Origin: CAVQUE01 sp046290435
GTDB lineage: Bacteria > Actinomycetota > Acidimicrobiia > Acidimicrobiales > UBA8592
Direction of reading: 5' to 3'
NCBI GenBank assembly: GCA_046290435.1
Contig: JBKAGO010000008.1
Coordinates: forward strand, 1-47,541
DNA: 47,541 bases
Part shown: positions 22,920 through 30,936 of the stretch, in pieces
Position numbering within the stretch: the stretch's first letter is position 1
Layout: each line of letters opens with the position of its first letter
Made by a program: the position numbers and the translations under genes
The notes under the pieces: generated by a model
What the model saw: only the letters and a program-made list of their open reading frames with translations
What the model was told of the DNA's origin: nothing
Databases searched by the model: none

Positions 22920-24251
22920 ATGGGGGCTGCTGCATCTCGTCGCGATGTCGGCTCACCGGCTCGGGCCACCGTTGTCGGTGGCGGCCCGGGCGGGCTCATG
23001 GCGGCCGAGGTGCTCGCCCGTGCGGGCCTCGACGTGGTCGTCTACGAGCACATGGCGTCGGTGGGGCGCAAGCTGCTGCTCGCCGGGCGAGGCGGTCTGA
23101 ACCTCACTCATTCCGAACCGCTCGAACGACTGCTCGGGCGCTACACGTCGCTCCCGCCGGCGCTCGAGGCTGCGCTGCGGGCGTTCGGGCCCGACGAGCT
23201 GCGGGGCTGGTGTGCCGAGCTGGGGGAGCCGACGTTCGTGGGATCGAGCGGTCGGGTGTTCCCGCAGTCGTTCCGGGCCACCCCGCTGCTACGGGCATGG
23301 CTCGCCCGCCTGCGCGACCAGGGTGTCCAGTTCCGGGTCCGGCACCGCTGGCTCGGCTGGGACGACGGCGCTTCCGACACCGATGCCGAGCGAGCGGCGT
23401 CTGCCGGTCCCGGGGGAGCGGCAGGTGGAGGAGATACCGATCGCGGGACGCTCCGCCGCTCGCGCTTCGAGACGCCCGACGGCACGGTGGTCGTCGACGA
23501 CAGTGACGTCACCGTGTTCGCACTCGGCGGCGCGAGCTGGCCCCGGGTGGGCTCGACCGGCACCTGGGTGGGGGAGTTCCAACGCGGGGGCATCGAGGTG
23601 CGTCCGCTGCGAGCGGCCAACGTCGGGGTGCGCGTCGACTGGACGCCGGTGTTCGTCGGGCGCTTCGCCGGCACACCACTCAAGAACATCGCCGTCGGCG
23701 TCGCCGGCGCAGAAACGCTCGGGCGCGGCGATGCGATGGTGACCGGCACCGGGCTCGAGGGCGGCCCCGTGTACGCCGTGGGCGCAGCGATCCGCGAGGC
23801 GCTCGACGCCGGTTCGTGTGTCGTGACCGTCGATCTCCTGCCGGATCGCAGCAGCGCCGATCTCGCGCAACGCTTGGCCTCGATCCGTCGACCGAAGGAC
23901 TCCATCGCCACCTGGCTCCGACGGGCCGGTGTCGACGCGGCAGCGGTCGGGTTGGCACGCGAGGTCACCGGCAACCGCCTGCCGGCCGACGCCGAGGCGA
24001 TGGCGGCGCTGCTGAAGGCCGTGCCCGTGCCGGTGGCGGCGCTGATGCCCATCGACCGTGCCATCTCCACAGCGGGCGGCGTCGCCTTCGACGAGGTCGA
24101 CGACGCGTTCATGCTCCGGCGCATGCCCGGCGTGTTCGTGGTCGGGGAGATGCTCGACTGGGAGGCGCCCACCGGCGGCTACCTGCTGCAGGCAACGTTC
24201 AGCACCGCGGTGCGGGCGGCCAAGGGTGCCGTGGCCTGGGTGCGGGACTGA
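22920..24251 (+). CDS. BaiN/HI0933-type FAD-dependent flavoprotein (TIGR03862-like)
   Basis: 443 residues. N-terminal Rossmann FAD motif VVGGGPGGLMAAEVLARAGL (~19-38), then the family signature SVGRKLLLAGRGGLNLTHSE and GSSGRVFPQSFRATPLLRAW; the C-terminal FAD segment is GGVAFDEVD, then GVFVVGEMLDWEAPTGGYLL near 400-430. Members are NAD(P)/FAD-dependent oxidoreductases of mostly unknown substrate; BaiN acts on bile acids but is only a family reference here. A polar insert (~155-180, rich in Gly/Ala) occurs in the middle. Leaderless start. It is followed by the long inverted repeat at 24319. Confidence 0.88.
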   Translation: MGAAASRRDVGSPARATVVGGGPGGLMAAEVLARAGLDVVVYEHMASVGRKLLLAGRGGLNLTHSEPLERLLGRYTSLPPALEAALRAFGPDELRGWCAELGEPTFVGSSGRVFPQSFRATPLLRAWLARLRDQGVQFRVRHRWLGWDDGASDTDAERAASAGPGGAAGGGDTDRGTLRRSRFETPDGTVVVDDSDVTVFALGGASWPRVGSTGTWVGEFQRGGIEVRPLRAANVGVRVDWTPVFVGRFAGTPLKNIAVGVAGAETLGRGDAMVTGTGLEGGPVYAVGAAIREALDAGSCVVTVDLLPDRSSADLAQRLASIRRPKDSIATWLRRAGVDAAAVGLAREVTGNRLPADAEAMAALLKAVPVPVAALMPIDRAISTAGGVAFDEVDDAFMLRRMPGVFVVGEMLDWEAPTGGYLLQATFSTAVRAAKGAVAWVRD

Positions 24252-24318
24252 CCTGGCGTAACCGTTCGGTTGGGGCTTGTTCCCGGCCCATCGTCGCGAC
24301 CGGGCGGCTCCTGAACCG

Positions 24319-24410
24319 CTGGGGTCAAGTCGTACTTTCAACCAACTCGGCACGTGGCGGCCTTCAGGCTCGGCGACCTGGAGTTGGTTGAAAGTACGAC
24401 TTGACCCCAG
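24319..24410. repeat. 30-bp perfect inverted repeat with 32-nt spacer
   Basis: Arms 24319-24348 and 24381-24410 are exact reverse complements, beginning CTGGGGTCAAGTCGTACTTT and ending in AAAGTACGACTTGACCCCAG. The spacer is unrelated to either arm. It could fold as a strong transcript hairpin after the flavoprotein gene, but perfect 30-bp arms with GGGGTC ends look more like a REP/MITE-type element of RAYT transposases. Confidence 0.85.
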
Positions 24411-24455
24411 TCATCCCGGGTAGGCCCGGGGGAGCGACCCTCCCGGGAGATCGAC

Positions 24456-24551
24456 GTGTTCTTCTTCTCGAATCGGCTCGGCTGCCTCGGCTCGATCCTC
24501 GTGTCGATCGTGCTGACGGTCCTGCTGATCCTCGTGCTCCGGCTGCTCTGA
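24456..24551 (+). CDS. Tiny single-pass membrane protein, 31 aa
   Basis: GTG 24456 is preceded by GGGAG at 24445-24449. The product begins VFFFSNRLGCLGSILVSIV and continues with a Leu/Val-rich helix ending RLL at TGA 24549-24551: a short polar N-terminus and one transmembrane helix. Ribosome site, reading frame and membrane-like composition all agree. Function unknown; likely an accessory or regulatory membrane peptide. It is convergent with the ABC permease gene, whose stop is 39 nt away. Confidence 0.6.
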   Translation: MFFFSNRLGCLGSILVSIVLTVLLILVLRLL

Positions 24552-24589
24552 AGCTGCCCTCATCACCGCAGGGGGCTGCGCGTCGAGCG

Positions 24590-25786
24590 TCAGGGCTGCA
24601 GTGACCAGGCCTCGCGCCAGCCGAGCTTGCGGTCGGTGTGGATGATCGACCGGACGTAGACCCGCTCGGCGAGCAGGAGCACGGCGCATGCGACGACCCC
24701 GGTGAGGGCCATCGATCCCACCACCTCCCACCAGAGCGCGTCGCCCGACGCGGTGCGGCCCGGCATCGCGAACGGGGCGGTCACCGGCACCCAGCTGACG
24801 ACCCGGGCCAGGGTCGACCCGGGGTCCGCAGCGGCGAAGATCGCACCGAAGTAGGCGAGCATCAACAGCACGCTGACCGGCCCGAGCGTCGACTGGGCGT
24901 CCTCCTGGCGCGGTGCCAGCGACGCCCCGGCGGCGAACACCGAGCCGTAGAGCAGATAGCCGAGCACGAACCACATCAGGGCCGACACCACGGTGCCGAT
25001 CCCGATCGACGGCACGCCTCCGGTACCGAAGACCGTCGCCGCGATCAGCGCCGAACCCGCCAGCGCCACCACCTGGACCAGACCCAGCACGCCGACGCCG
25101 ATGATCTTGCCGATCAGCAGGTCGCGGGCCCGCACCGACGACAGCACCAGCTCGACCACCTTGGTGCTCTTCTCCTCGAAGACGCCCATCATGATGTAGG
25201 CGCCGGCGATCTGGATGGCGACGAACAACAGGATCACGCTGATGAAGGCAACGCCCTCCGCGTCGTCGCGGTCGGGATCGGCGTCGAGCTCCACGATGCG
25301 CAACGGCGCCGCCCCGGCCAACGCGCTGTCGACGTCGGCCGGGGCCAATCCGGCATCTGTCAGCCCGGCGACCAGCGCCACCTGCTGGTACACCGGCGTC
25401 ACCAAGGCGACTACGTCGTTGTCGGTCTCGGTCATCAACAGCTCGGTGCCATCGACCACGACACCGTCGACATCGCCGTTGTCGAGCGCGGCCTCGGCGG
25501 CCGTTCGGCTCTCGTAGTCGGTGACCTCGAGGTCGGTGTCGGTCAGCTCGGCCACCTGTGCGAGCGACGCTCGTGCACCGTCGGGCTGCTCGCCCACCAG
25601 GCCGACACGCAACGCATCGTCACCCGACAACAGCGCCCCGATGCCGAACACGGCGAAGATCACCACCACCGTCGAGGCCAATCCCGCGACGAATGCCCGC
25701 GACGCCAACCGTGACTGCAGCTCCCGCCGGGTGATCAGCGTTATCGCCCGGCCGCCGGGGACCGTGCTGGGTTCGGTGCTCATCAT
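24590..25786 (-). CDS. ABC transporter permease (NatB/ABC-2 type)
   Basis: 398 residues. One membrane segment near 33-55, a ~130-residue extracytoplasmic domain, then five or six segments from ~185 (FISVILLFVAIQIAGAYIMM, GVFEEKSTKVVELVLSSVRA, IIGVGVLGLVQVVALAG). The ...EEK..KVVELVLSSVR.. segment is the signature of the NatB/YhaP-type export permeases. Works with the ATPase encoded just upstream: its ATG 25786 overlaps the ATPase stop (ATGA) and GGAGG lies in front. Substrate may be Na+, a lipid, or an antibiotic; not resolvable. Confidence 0.88.
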   Translation of the reverse strand: MMSTEPSTVPGGRAITLITRRELQSRLASRAFVAGLASTVVVIFAVFGIGALLSGDDALRVGLVGEQPDGARASLAQVAELTDTDLEVTDYESRTAAEAALDNGDVDGVVVDGTELLMTETDNDVVALVTPVYQQVALVAGLTDAGLAPADVDSALAGAAPLRIVELDADPDRDDAEGVAFISVILLFVAIQIAGAYIMMGVFEEKSTKVVELVLSSVRARDLLIGKIIGVGVLGLVQVVALAGSALIAATVFGTGGVPSIGIGTVVSALMWFVLGYLLYGSVFAAGASLAPRQEDAQSTLGPVSVLLMLAYFGAIFAAADPGSTLARVVSWVPVTAPFAMPGRTASGDALWWEVVGSMALTGVVACAVLLLAERVYVRSIIHTDRKLGWREAWSLQP

Positions 25787-26847
25787 CGGACCTCCGTCGC
25801 GTTCGTGATGGTGACTTCCCGGCCCGCAGCCGCGGTCGCTGCCCCTGCCGTGGCGCCGCCCGGGTCGCCCGCGCTGCCAACGGTCGGGTCGCCGTCATCG
25901 GCGGCGTACTCGCCGGCGATGGTGGTGAACGCGTCTCCCAGGCTGGGCAGGTCGTAGTCGAAACGGACGACGGTGCCCACCGTGCGCGCTGTCGCCAGCA
26001 TGCGCTCGAGGCCCTCGTCGCCGGGGACGTCGAGCACGACCGACCGGGTCGTCGACGACCGCACGGGCACGTCGAAGGCGTCGGCCAGGGGCATCTGCGG
26101 GCGGTCGACCTCGATGGTGCACTGGCGACGCCCCGACGCGGCCCGGACGTCGTTGACCGTTCCGGCGGCACGCACCCGCCCGCCCACGATGATCACCAGC
26201 TCGTCGCAGATCCGCTCGACCAGGTCGAGCTGGTGCGAGCTGAACAGCACGCCGGCGCCCCGGGCGACCCGGTCGCGCAGGACCTGTTGCAGCGTGTCGA
26301 CCGCCACGGGGTCGAGGCCGTTGAAGGGCTCGTCGAGCACCATCAGGTCGGGCTCGGTCACCAGCGACACCGCCAGCTGCACCCGCTGCTGGTTGCCGTG
26401 GCTGAGCTTCTCGAGCGGGTCGCCCGCCCGGTCGGCCAGGTCGAGCGACTGGAGGATCTCCCCGGCCCGGCTCCGCGCCGTCGGGCGGTCGACGCCCTTG
26501 AGTTCTGCGAAGAACGCGATCTGCTCCTGCACCTTCATCTTCGGATAGAGGCCACGCTGTTCGGGCATGTATCCGAAGCGGGAGGTGGCGGCGGGTCCGA
26601 CCGGCTCGTCGTCCCAGGCGATCGTGCCCCGGTCCGGGGCGACCAGCCCGAAGATCGACCGCATCGTGGTCGACTTGCCCGCACCGTTGGGGCCGACGAA
26701 CCCGACAATTCGGCCGCGGGCGACCGTGAGGTCGACGCCGTCGATCGCGGTCAGCTCGCCGTAGCGCTTGGAGAGGTCGTTGATCCGGAGCATGTGGGCA
26801 TGTTCGTCGACAGCGTCCGGTGGCGGATCGGGGTGAGGTCGGATCAT
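25783..26847 (-). CDS. ABC transporter ATP-binding protein (NatA type)
   Basis: 354 residues. Walker A GPNGAGKST (~52-60), Q-loop region MPEQRGLYPKMKV, signature LSHGNQQRV, Walker B LMVLDEP and H-loop SSHQLDLVE are all present; a ~90-residue C-terminal regulatory domain (DUF4162-like) and an Ala/Gly-rich tail follow. ATG 26847 with GGGGGATCG before it is used; ATG 26793 (MLRINDLSKRYG) is the alternative start. It is the energising subunit of the exporter with the permease that overlaps its end. Divergent from a histidine kinase gene across 77 bp, a typical setting for a two-component system that controls an exporter. Confidence 0.92.
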   Translation of the reverse strand: MIRPHPDPPPDAVDEHAHMLRINDLSKRYGELTAIDGVDLTVARGRIVGFVGPNGAGKSTTMRSIFGLVAPDRGTIAWDDEPVGPAATSRFGYMPEQRGLYPKMKVQEQIAFFAELKGVDRPTARSRAGEILQSLDLADRAGDPLEKLSHGNQQRVQLAVSLVTEPDLMVLDEPFNGLDPVAVDTLQQVLRDRVARGAGVLFSSHQLDLVERICDELVIIVGGRVRAAGTVNDVRAASGRRQCTIEVDRPQMPLADAFDVPVRSSTTRSVVLDVPGDEGLERMLATARTVGTVVRFDYDLPSLGDAFTTIAGEYAADDGDPTVGSAGDPGGATAGAATAAAGREVTITNATEVR

Positions 26848-26912
26848 CGATCCCCCGAGCGGGGGAACGGCCGCTCATCCCACCGATGGATCACCCACGA
26901 GCGCCGGATCGC

Positions 26913-26918
26913 TACGGT
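26913..26918 (+). promoter_or_regulatory. -10 box of leaderless promoter for the histidine kinase
   Basis: TACGGT ends 6 nt before ATG 26925. Confidence 0.55.
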
Positions 26919-26924
26919 GACGCC

Positions 26925-28259
26925 ATGGCTGTGCTGGAGAGGCTCGCGCAGACGCTGCGGCTGACCGGAATCCGGTCGCTGATGGTGCACCTCGGCCTCA
27001 TCGCGGCGGGGATCGTCTTCACGGTGGTCGGGGCCCTCATCCTGCTCGCCGACGACCCGATCGCCATCGAGCCGGCCTCGCTGCCCACGGCGATCGGCCT
27101 GGTGGTTCCGATGCTGGTGATCCTGCTCGGTCGCTGCCGGTGGCCGTTGACGGTGCTGGTCGTGTCGACCGGGCTCCTGGCGGTGGTGCGCCGCCTGGCC
27201 GTCCCCGAGTTGCAGGTGTCCAGCATCGCCTGGATCATCGCCCTCTACTCGGCGGGTCGGTACGGTCGCGGCCGTGCCCGAGATGCCGTGCGGGCCCTCG
27301 CCATCGTGGCGGCCGCGGTGCTGATCGTGGTCGATGTCGTCGAGGTCTGGGGCGATCTCGAGCTGTTCGGGTTCACCGAACGCACCTTCGTCCTCACCGC
27401 CGGAGCGAACATCGGCTGGAACATCGTCACCTTCGTGGGCGCCTGGTACGCCGGCGACCTCGCCCGCCGCCGGGTGCAGCGCGAGCGCGACCTCGCGGCC
27501 CGCACCCTGGAGCTCGAGGCCAGCCGCGAGGAGAACGCCCGACGCGCCGTCATGGACGAACGGGTCCGTATCGCCCGCGAGATCCACGACGTCGTCGCCC
27601 ACCACGTGAGCGTCATGGGGGTCCAGGCCGGCGCCGCGCGGCGTGCGCTGGCCGCCGATCCCTCACGCGCCGAGGCGCCGCTGCGTGACATCGAGGGGTC
27701 GAGCCGCGAAGCGGTCGCCGAGTTGCACCGCCTGCTCGGCTTCCTGCGCCGTGTCGACGAAGTCGACCCCGACGGCCTCACCCCCGACGCGCTCGCGCCC
27801 CGGCCCGGCCTCGACCGCCTGCCCGACCTGCGCCACCAGCTCGCCGGGGCGGGACTGGCGCTGCGCCTGTCGATCTCGGGCCAGGAACGCCCCCTGCCGC
27901 CGAGCGTCGACCTCAATGCGTTCCGCATCGTCCAGGAGGCCCTCACCAACTGCCTGAAGTACGCGGCGGTCGATGTCGCCGAGGTCGAGATCGACTTCGG
28001 TCCCGATCGCCTCCTCGTCGCCGTGCGGGACCGTGGCGTGGGCCCCGGCGTGCGGCCGACGCCGCACTCGACCGGTGCCGGGCTGCTCGGCATGGCCGAG
28101 CGCGTCGCGCTCCTCGGCGGCACCCTGCGCCACGGCGCCCGCGACGGCGGCGGGTTCGAGGTCGTCGCCGAACTGCCCTACGCCGAGACCGCCGAAGCGG
28201 CTCCGAGCACCCACGCGGCGGCCGAAGCCGTCCCGACCCCGCCAGGAGTGGCGACGTGA
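26925..28259 (+). CDS. Sensor histidine kinase, NarL/DesK class (HisKA_3)
   Basis: 444 residues. Six hydrophobic segments in the first ~185 residues form a membrane sensor without a large external loop. The dimerisation/phosphoacceptor helix reads ERVRIAREIHDVVAHHVSVM with H221, and the ATP-binding domain has NAFRIVQEALTNCLKYA, VRDRGVG and GAGLLGMAERV. It should phosphorylate the response regulator whose GTG start overlaps its stop. Divergence from the ABC exporter suggests that it senses membrane or cell-wall stress, as in LiaRS- or DesKR-like systems; this is inference. A frame open upstream from 26820 is rejected because of the leaderless promoter. Confidence 0.92.
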   Translation: MAVLERLAQTLRLTGIRSLMVHLGLIAAGIVFTVVGALILLADDPIAIEPASLPTAIGLVVPMLVILLGRCRWPLTVLVVSTGLLAVVRRLAVPELQVSSIAWIIALYSAGRYGRGRARDAVRALAIVAAAVLIVVDVVEVWGDLELFGFTERTFVLTAGANIGWNIVTFVGAWYAGDLARRRVQRERDLAARTLELEASREENARRAVMDERVRIAREIHDVVAHHVSVMGVQAGAARRALAADPSRAEAPLRDIEGSSREAVAELHRLLGFLRRVDEVDPDGLTPDALAPRPGLDRLPDLRHQLAGAGLALRLSISGQERPLPPSVDLNAFRIVQEALTNCLKYAAVDVAEVEIDFGPDRLLVAVRDRGVGPGVRPTPHSTGAGLLGMAERVALLGGTLRHGARDGGGFEVVAELPYAETAEAAPSTHAAAEAVPTPPGVAT

Positions 28260-28918
28260 GCGAGCCCATCCGGGTTGCCCTGGTCGACGATCAGGAGATG
28301 GTGCGGCGCGGCATCGGGCTCGTGCTCGACCTCGAACCCGACATCGAGGTGGTCGGCGAGGCCGGCGACGGTGCCGCCGCGGTCGACCTCGTCAGGTCGA
28401 CCCCGATCGACGTGGTGCTGATGGATGTGCAGATGCCCGGCACCGACGGCCTTGCCGCCACACGGGCCATCCGCGAGGCGTTGCCCGACGGCCCGAGCAT
28501 CCTCGTTCTCACCACGTTCGAGCGCGACGAGTACATCTTCGAGGCGCTGCGGGCCGGCGCCAGTGGCTTCCTGCTGAAGAACGCGCCGCCCGAGGACCTC
28601 ATCGACGCGGTCCGGGTCGTGGCATCGGGCGAGGCGCTGCTGAGCCCCAGCGTCACCCGCAGGGTGATCGGCGCGTTCGCAGGGACCGAATCCACCGTCC
28701 CCGCGCCCCGACCCGACGACCTGCGGTTCCTCACCGAGCGCGAGATCGAAGTGCTCGGCAAGCTCGCCGAGGGGCTCTCCAACGCCGAGATCGCCGAGGC
28801 CCTCTTCGTCGGCGAGGCGACCGTGAAGACCCACGTGTCCAACGTCCTGGCCAAGCTCGGCCTCCGCGACCGCGTGCAGGCCGTCGTCTACGCCCACCGT
28901 CACGGCCTGGTGGGCTGA
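28256..28918 (+). CDS. Response regulator, NarL/FixJ family
   Basis: 220 residues. Receiver domain with DDQ at 11-13, phosphoacceptor D57 (VLMDVQMPG), T in LTTF and K in FLLKN; a C-terminal LuxR HTH (LTEREIEVLGKLAEGLSNAE; ATVKTHVSNVLAKLGL). Its GTG overlaps the kinase stop (GTGA), so the two are translated together. Likely target is the divergent exporter promoter. Confidence 0.94.
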   Translation: MSEPIRVALVDDQEMVRRGIGLVLDLEPDIEVVGEAGDGAAAVDLVRSTPIDVVLMDVQMPGTDGLAATRAIREALPDGPSILVLTTFERDEYIFEALRAGASGFLLKNAPPEDLIDAVRVVASGEALLSPSVTRRVIGAFAGTESTVPAPRPDDLRFLTEREIEVLGKLAEGLSNAEIAEALFVGEATVKTHVSNVLAKLGLRDRVQAVVYAHRHGLVG

Positions 28919-28947
28919 GACGCCGGACTCCGGCCCGGCCAGGGCCC

Positions 28948-30189
28948 TCAGGCCGCGATGCGGTAGCGGATGGGCAGGGTCTTGCGGCCGACCACGAAAC
29001 TCGCCGCGACCTGGCGGGGACTGCCGGCGGGTTCGAGCACCTCGACACGGCGGGCCATCTGCTCCAGGAGCGCCGCGATGCTCGCCCGGGCGAGGTGCGC
29101 ACCCAGGCAGTAGTGCTCGGCCCACCCGAAACCCAGATGACGGTTGGGGTTGCGGCCCACGTCGAATCGAAGCGGATCGTCGAAGACCGTCTCGTCCCGG
29201 TTGGCCGACGCGTAGAACAGCGCCAGGTTCTGGCCGGCCTTCATCTCGGCGCCACCGAAGGTGGTGTCGTGCACGACGGTGCGCTTCATGTAGTTGACCG
29301 GCGCACTCCAGCGGACGACCTCCTCGACGGCGCTCGGCACCAGGCCGGGATCGTCCTTGAGGCGTCGGAACTCGTCGGGATTGTCGGCGAATGCCTCGAA
29401 CGCGGCGCTCAGCGAATGCCGGGTGGTGTCGTGGCCCGCATTGAACACGATGAGGTAGTACCCCAGCGTCTCGATCAGCCCCATCGGCTCGCCGTCGTCG
29501 AAGGTCGCGTTGGCCAGCATCGAAGCCAGGTCGTGACGGGGGTTGGCGCGGCGATCCTCGATGACCGTGTTGAACATCGAGTAGAACTCCATGCCCAGGT
29601 CGTAGCTGGCCTGGCTGCGGTCCTCGGCCTGGCGTTGCAAGTCGGGGTCGTCCGACGCCAGGAGCTGCGACGTCAGCTCCAGCAGGTGATCCTCCTGGTC
29701 GCGGGGCACACCGAGGATGGTGCACAGCACCCGCAGCGGATGACGCTGCGCCACCTGGGCCACGAAGTCGGCCTCGCCCTCGGGGCCGAGGGCATCGAGG
29801 ACCTCGTCGGCCGAGGTGGTGACGATCTCGTCGAGCCGCTCGATGCCCTTGGGCGTGAAATAGGCGCTGGCCACTTTGCGGAACATGCGGTGGTCGGGCG
29901 GGTCCATCTCGATGATGGTCTTCATCTTCGACAACGGGTTCTCCGACACCGCCCGCCGCGCGAGCTGGCTGTCGTTCAACACGACGATGCCGCCGGTGTT
30001 GGAGAAGCGGTCGGGTTGACGCGAGATCTCCATGATGTCGGCGTGGCGGGTGATGGCCCAGAACGGCTCGAACCCCTCGGGCTCGAAGTACCGCAGCGGC
30101 TCCCGGCGCAGCTGCGCCCACGACTCGTAGGGCGCGCCGCGGTCGGCGTAGTGCGACGGCGAGATCAGGTCGAGCGGATCGATGTCCAT
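28948..30189 (-). CDS. Cytochrome P450 (class I, actinobacterial type)
   Basis: 413 residues. I-helix oxygen-activation motif NAGHDTTRH (~250), K-helix EVVR in AVEEVVRWSAPV, and the haem loop FGWAEHYCLGAHLAR with axial Cys ~361. The usual second Gly of FGxGxHxC is Ala here (W-A-E). A soluble monooxygenase that needs ferredoxin and reductase, neither encoded nearby. Sequence flavour (GPEGEADFVAQVAQRHPLRV, VPRDQEDHL) is like the steroid- or fatty-acid-related CYP families of actinobacteria; substrate unknown. ATG 30189 is chosen over ATG 30207 because of the minus-strand box TACCTT 6 nt before it. Faces the preceding response regulator convergently. Confidence 0.92.
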   Translation of the reverse strand: MDIDPLDLISPSHYADRGAPYESWAQLRREPLRYFEPEGFEPFWAITRHADIMEISRQPDRFSNTGGIVVLNDSQLARRAVSENPLSKMKTIIEMDPPDHRMFRKVASAYFTPKGIERLDEIVTTSADEVLDALGPEGEADFVAQVAQRHPLRVLCTILGVPRDQEDHLLELTSQLLASDDPDLQRQAEDRSQASYDLGMEFYSMFNTVIEDRRANPRHDLASMLANATFDDGEPMGLIETLGYYLIVFNAGHDTTRHSLSAAFEAFADNPDEFRRLKDDPGLVPSAVEEVVRWSAPVNYMKRTVVHDTTFGGAEMKAGQNLALFYASANRDETVFDDPLRFDVGRNPNRHLGFGWAEHYCLGAHLARASIAALLEQMARRVEVLEPAGSPRQVAASFVVGRKTLPIRYRIAA

Positions 30190-30195
30190 GGGGGC

Positions 30196-30201
30196 AAGGT
30201 A
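30196..30201 (-). promoter_or_regulatory. -10 box of leaderless P450 promoter (minus strand)
   Basis: On the minus strand TACCTT ends 6 nt before ATG 30189. This fixes the start; the alternative ATG at 30207 would lie upstream of the box. Confidence 0.5.
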
Positions 30202-30299
30202 CGACATGGCGCCGAATGGCGCGTGCCGTCGGTCACCGGTGCCTCCGGGCGGGGCGGATGGGCGCCGACCGACGGGCGCCGACGGGCGGGGGAGCGCGG

Positions 30300-30305
30300 T
30301 ACCGT
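30300..30305 (+). promoter_or_regulatory. -10 box of leaderless DUF3291 promoter
   Basis: TACCGT ends 7 nt before GTG 30313. Confidence 0.5.
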
Positions 30306-30312
30306 CACCGGC

Positions 30313-30807
30313 GTGTCGGATCAGCACAACACCTCCGAGACCGCCGCCGGCCACCACCTCGTGCAGCTCAACGTCGGACGCCTGCGAGCCCCGCTCGACG
30401 ACCCGTCGATGGCCGAGTTCGCCGAGTCGCTCGGGCCCATCAACGCCCTCGCCGAGTCGAGCCCCGGCTTCGTGTGGCGCCTCGTCGCAGAGGACGGCTC
30501 GTCGTCGAGCTACGTCGATGTCCCCGGCGCCGACGACCCGCTCCTCGCGGTCAACTACTCGATCTGGACCGACCTGGAGTCGCTCCGGGGGTTCGTGTTC
30601 CGTAGCGACCACACCGGCTACCTCCGTCGTCGCCGCGAATGGTTCGCGCCCATCGCCGAGGCCATCACGGTGTGCTGGTGGGTACCGGCGGGGGAGATCC
30701 CCCCGCTCGCCGAAGCCATGGACCGCCTCGACCACCTGCGCCGCCACGGCCCCAGCGACCAGGGCTGGCCCATGACGCGCCCCTACGACCCGCCCGAAGG
30801 CGGCTGA
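30313..30807 (+). CDS. DUF3291 domain protein
   Basis: 164 residues. HHLVQLNVGRLRAPLDDPSM, INALAESSPGFVWRL, YSIWTDLESLRGFVF and REWFAPIAEA match the DUF3291 family, a dimeric alpha/beta-barrel-like fold related to antibiotic biosynthesis monooxygenase-type proteins. Conserved Trp, His and Arg suggest a small-molecule site, but no reaction is known. Divergent from the P450 gene over ~120 bp; both starts look leaderless. GTG 30313 is fixed by the TACCGT box. Confidence 0.85.
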   Translation: MSDQHNTSETAAGHHLVQLNVGRLRAPLDDPSMAEFAESLGPINALAESSPGFVWRLVAEDGSSSSYVDVPGADDPLLAVNYSIWTDLESLRGFVFRSDHTGYLRRRREWFAPIAEAITVCWWVPAGEIPPLAEAMDRLDHLRRHGPSDQGWPMTRPYDPPEGG

Positions 30808-30936
30808 GCCCGCCCCTGGAGACGGCCGGCCCTCGGGATGGCCCGATGGCTCGCTGCTACTGTCGGCAACGGTCGTCGCGTCGTCGCCGGAGAGGCGGGC
30901 GTCGGCGCCGCCGGGGGATCCGACAAGGGAGGCACT

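Noticed and set aside
27973..30312. Open frame on the plus strand leading into the DUF3291 gene
   Set aside because: It overlaps the kinase, response regulator and P450 genes; only the part from GTG 30313 matches a family and has a promoter box.
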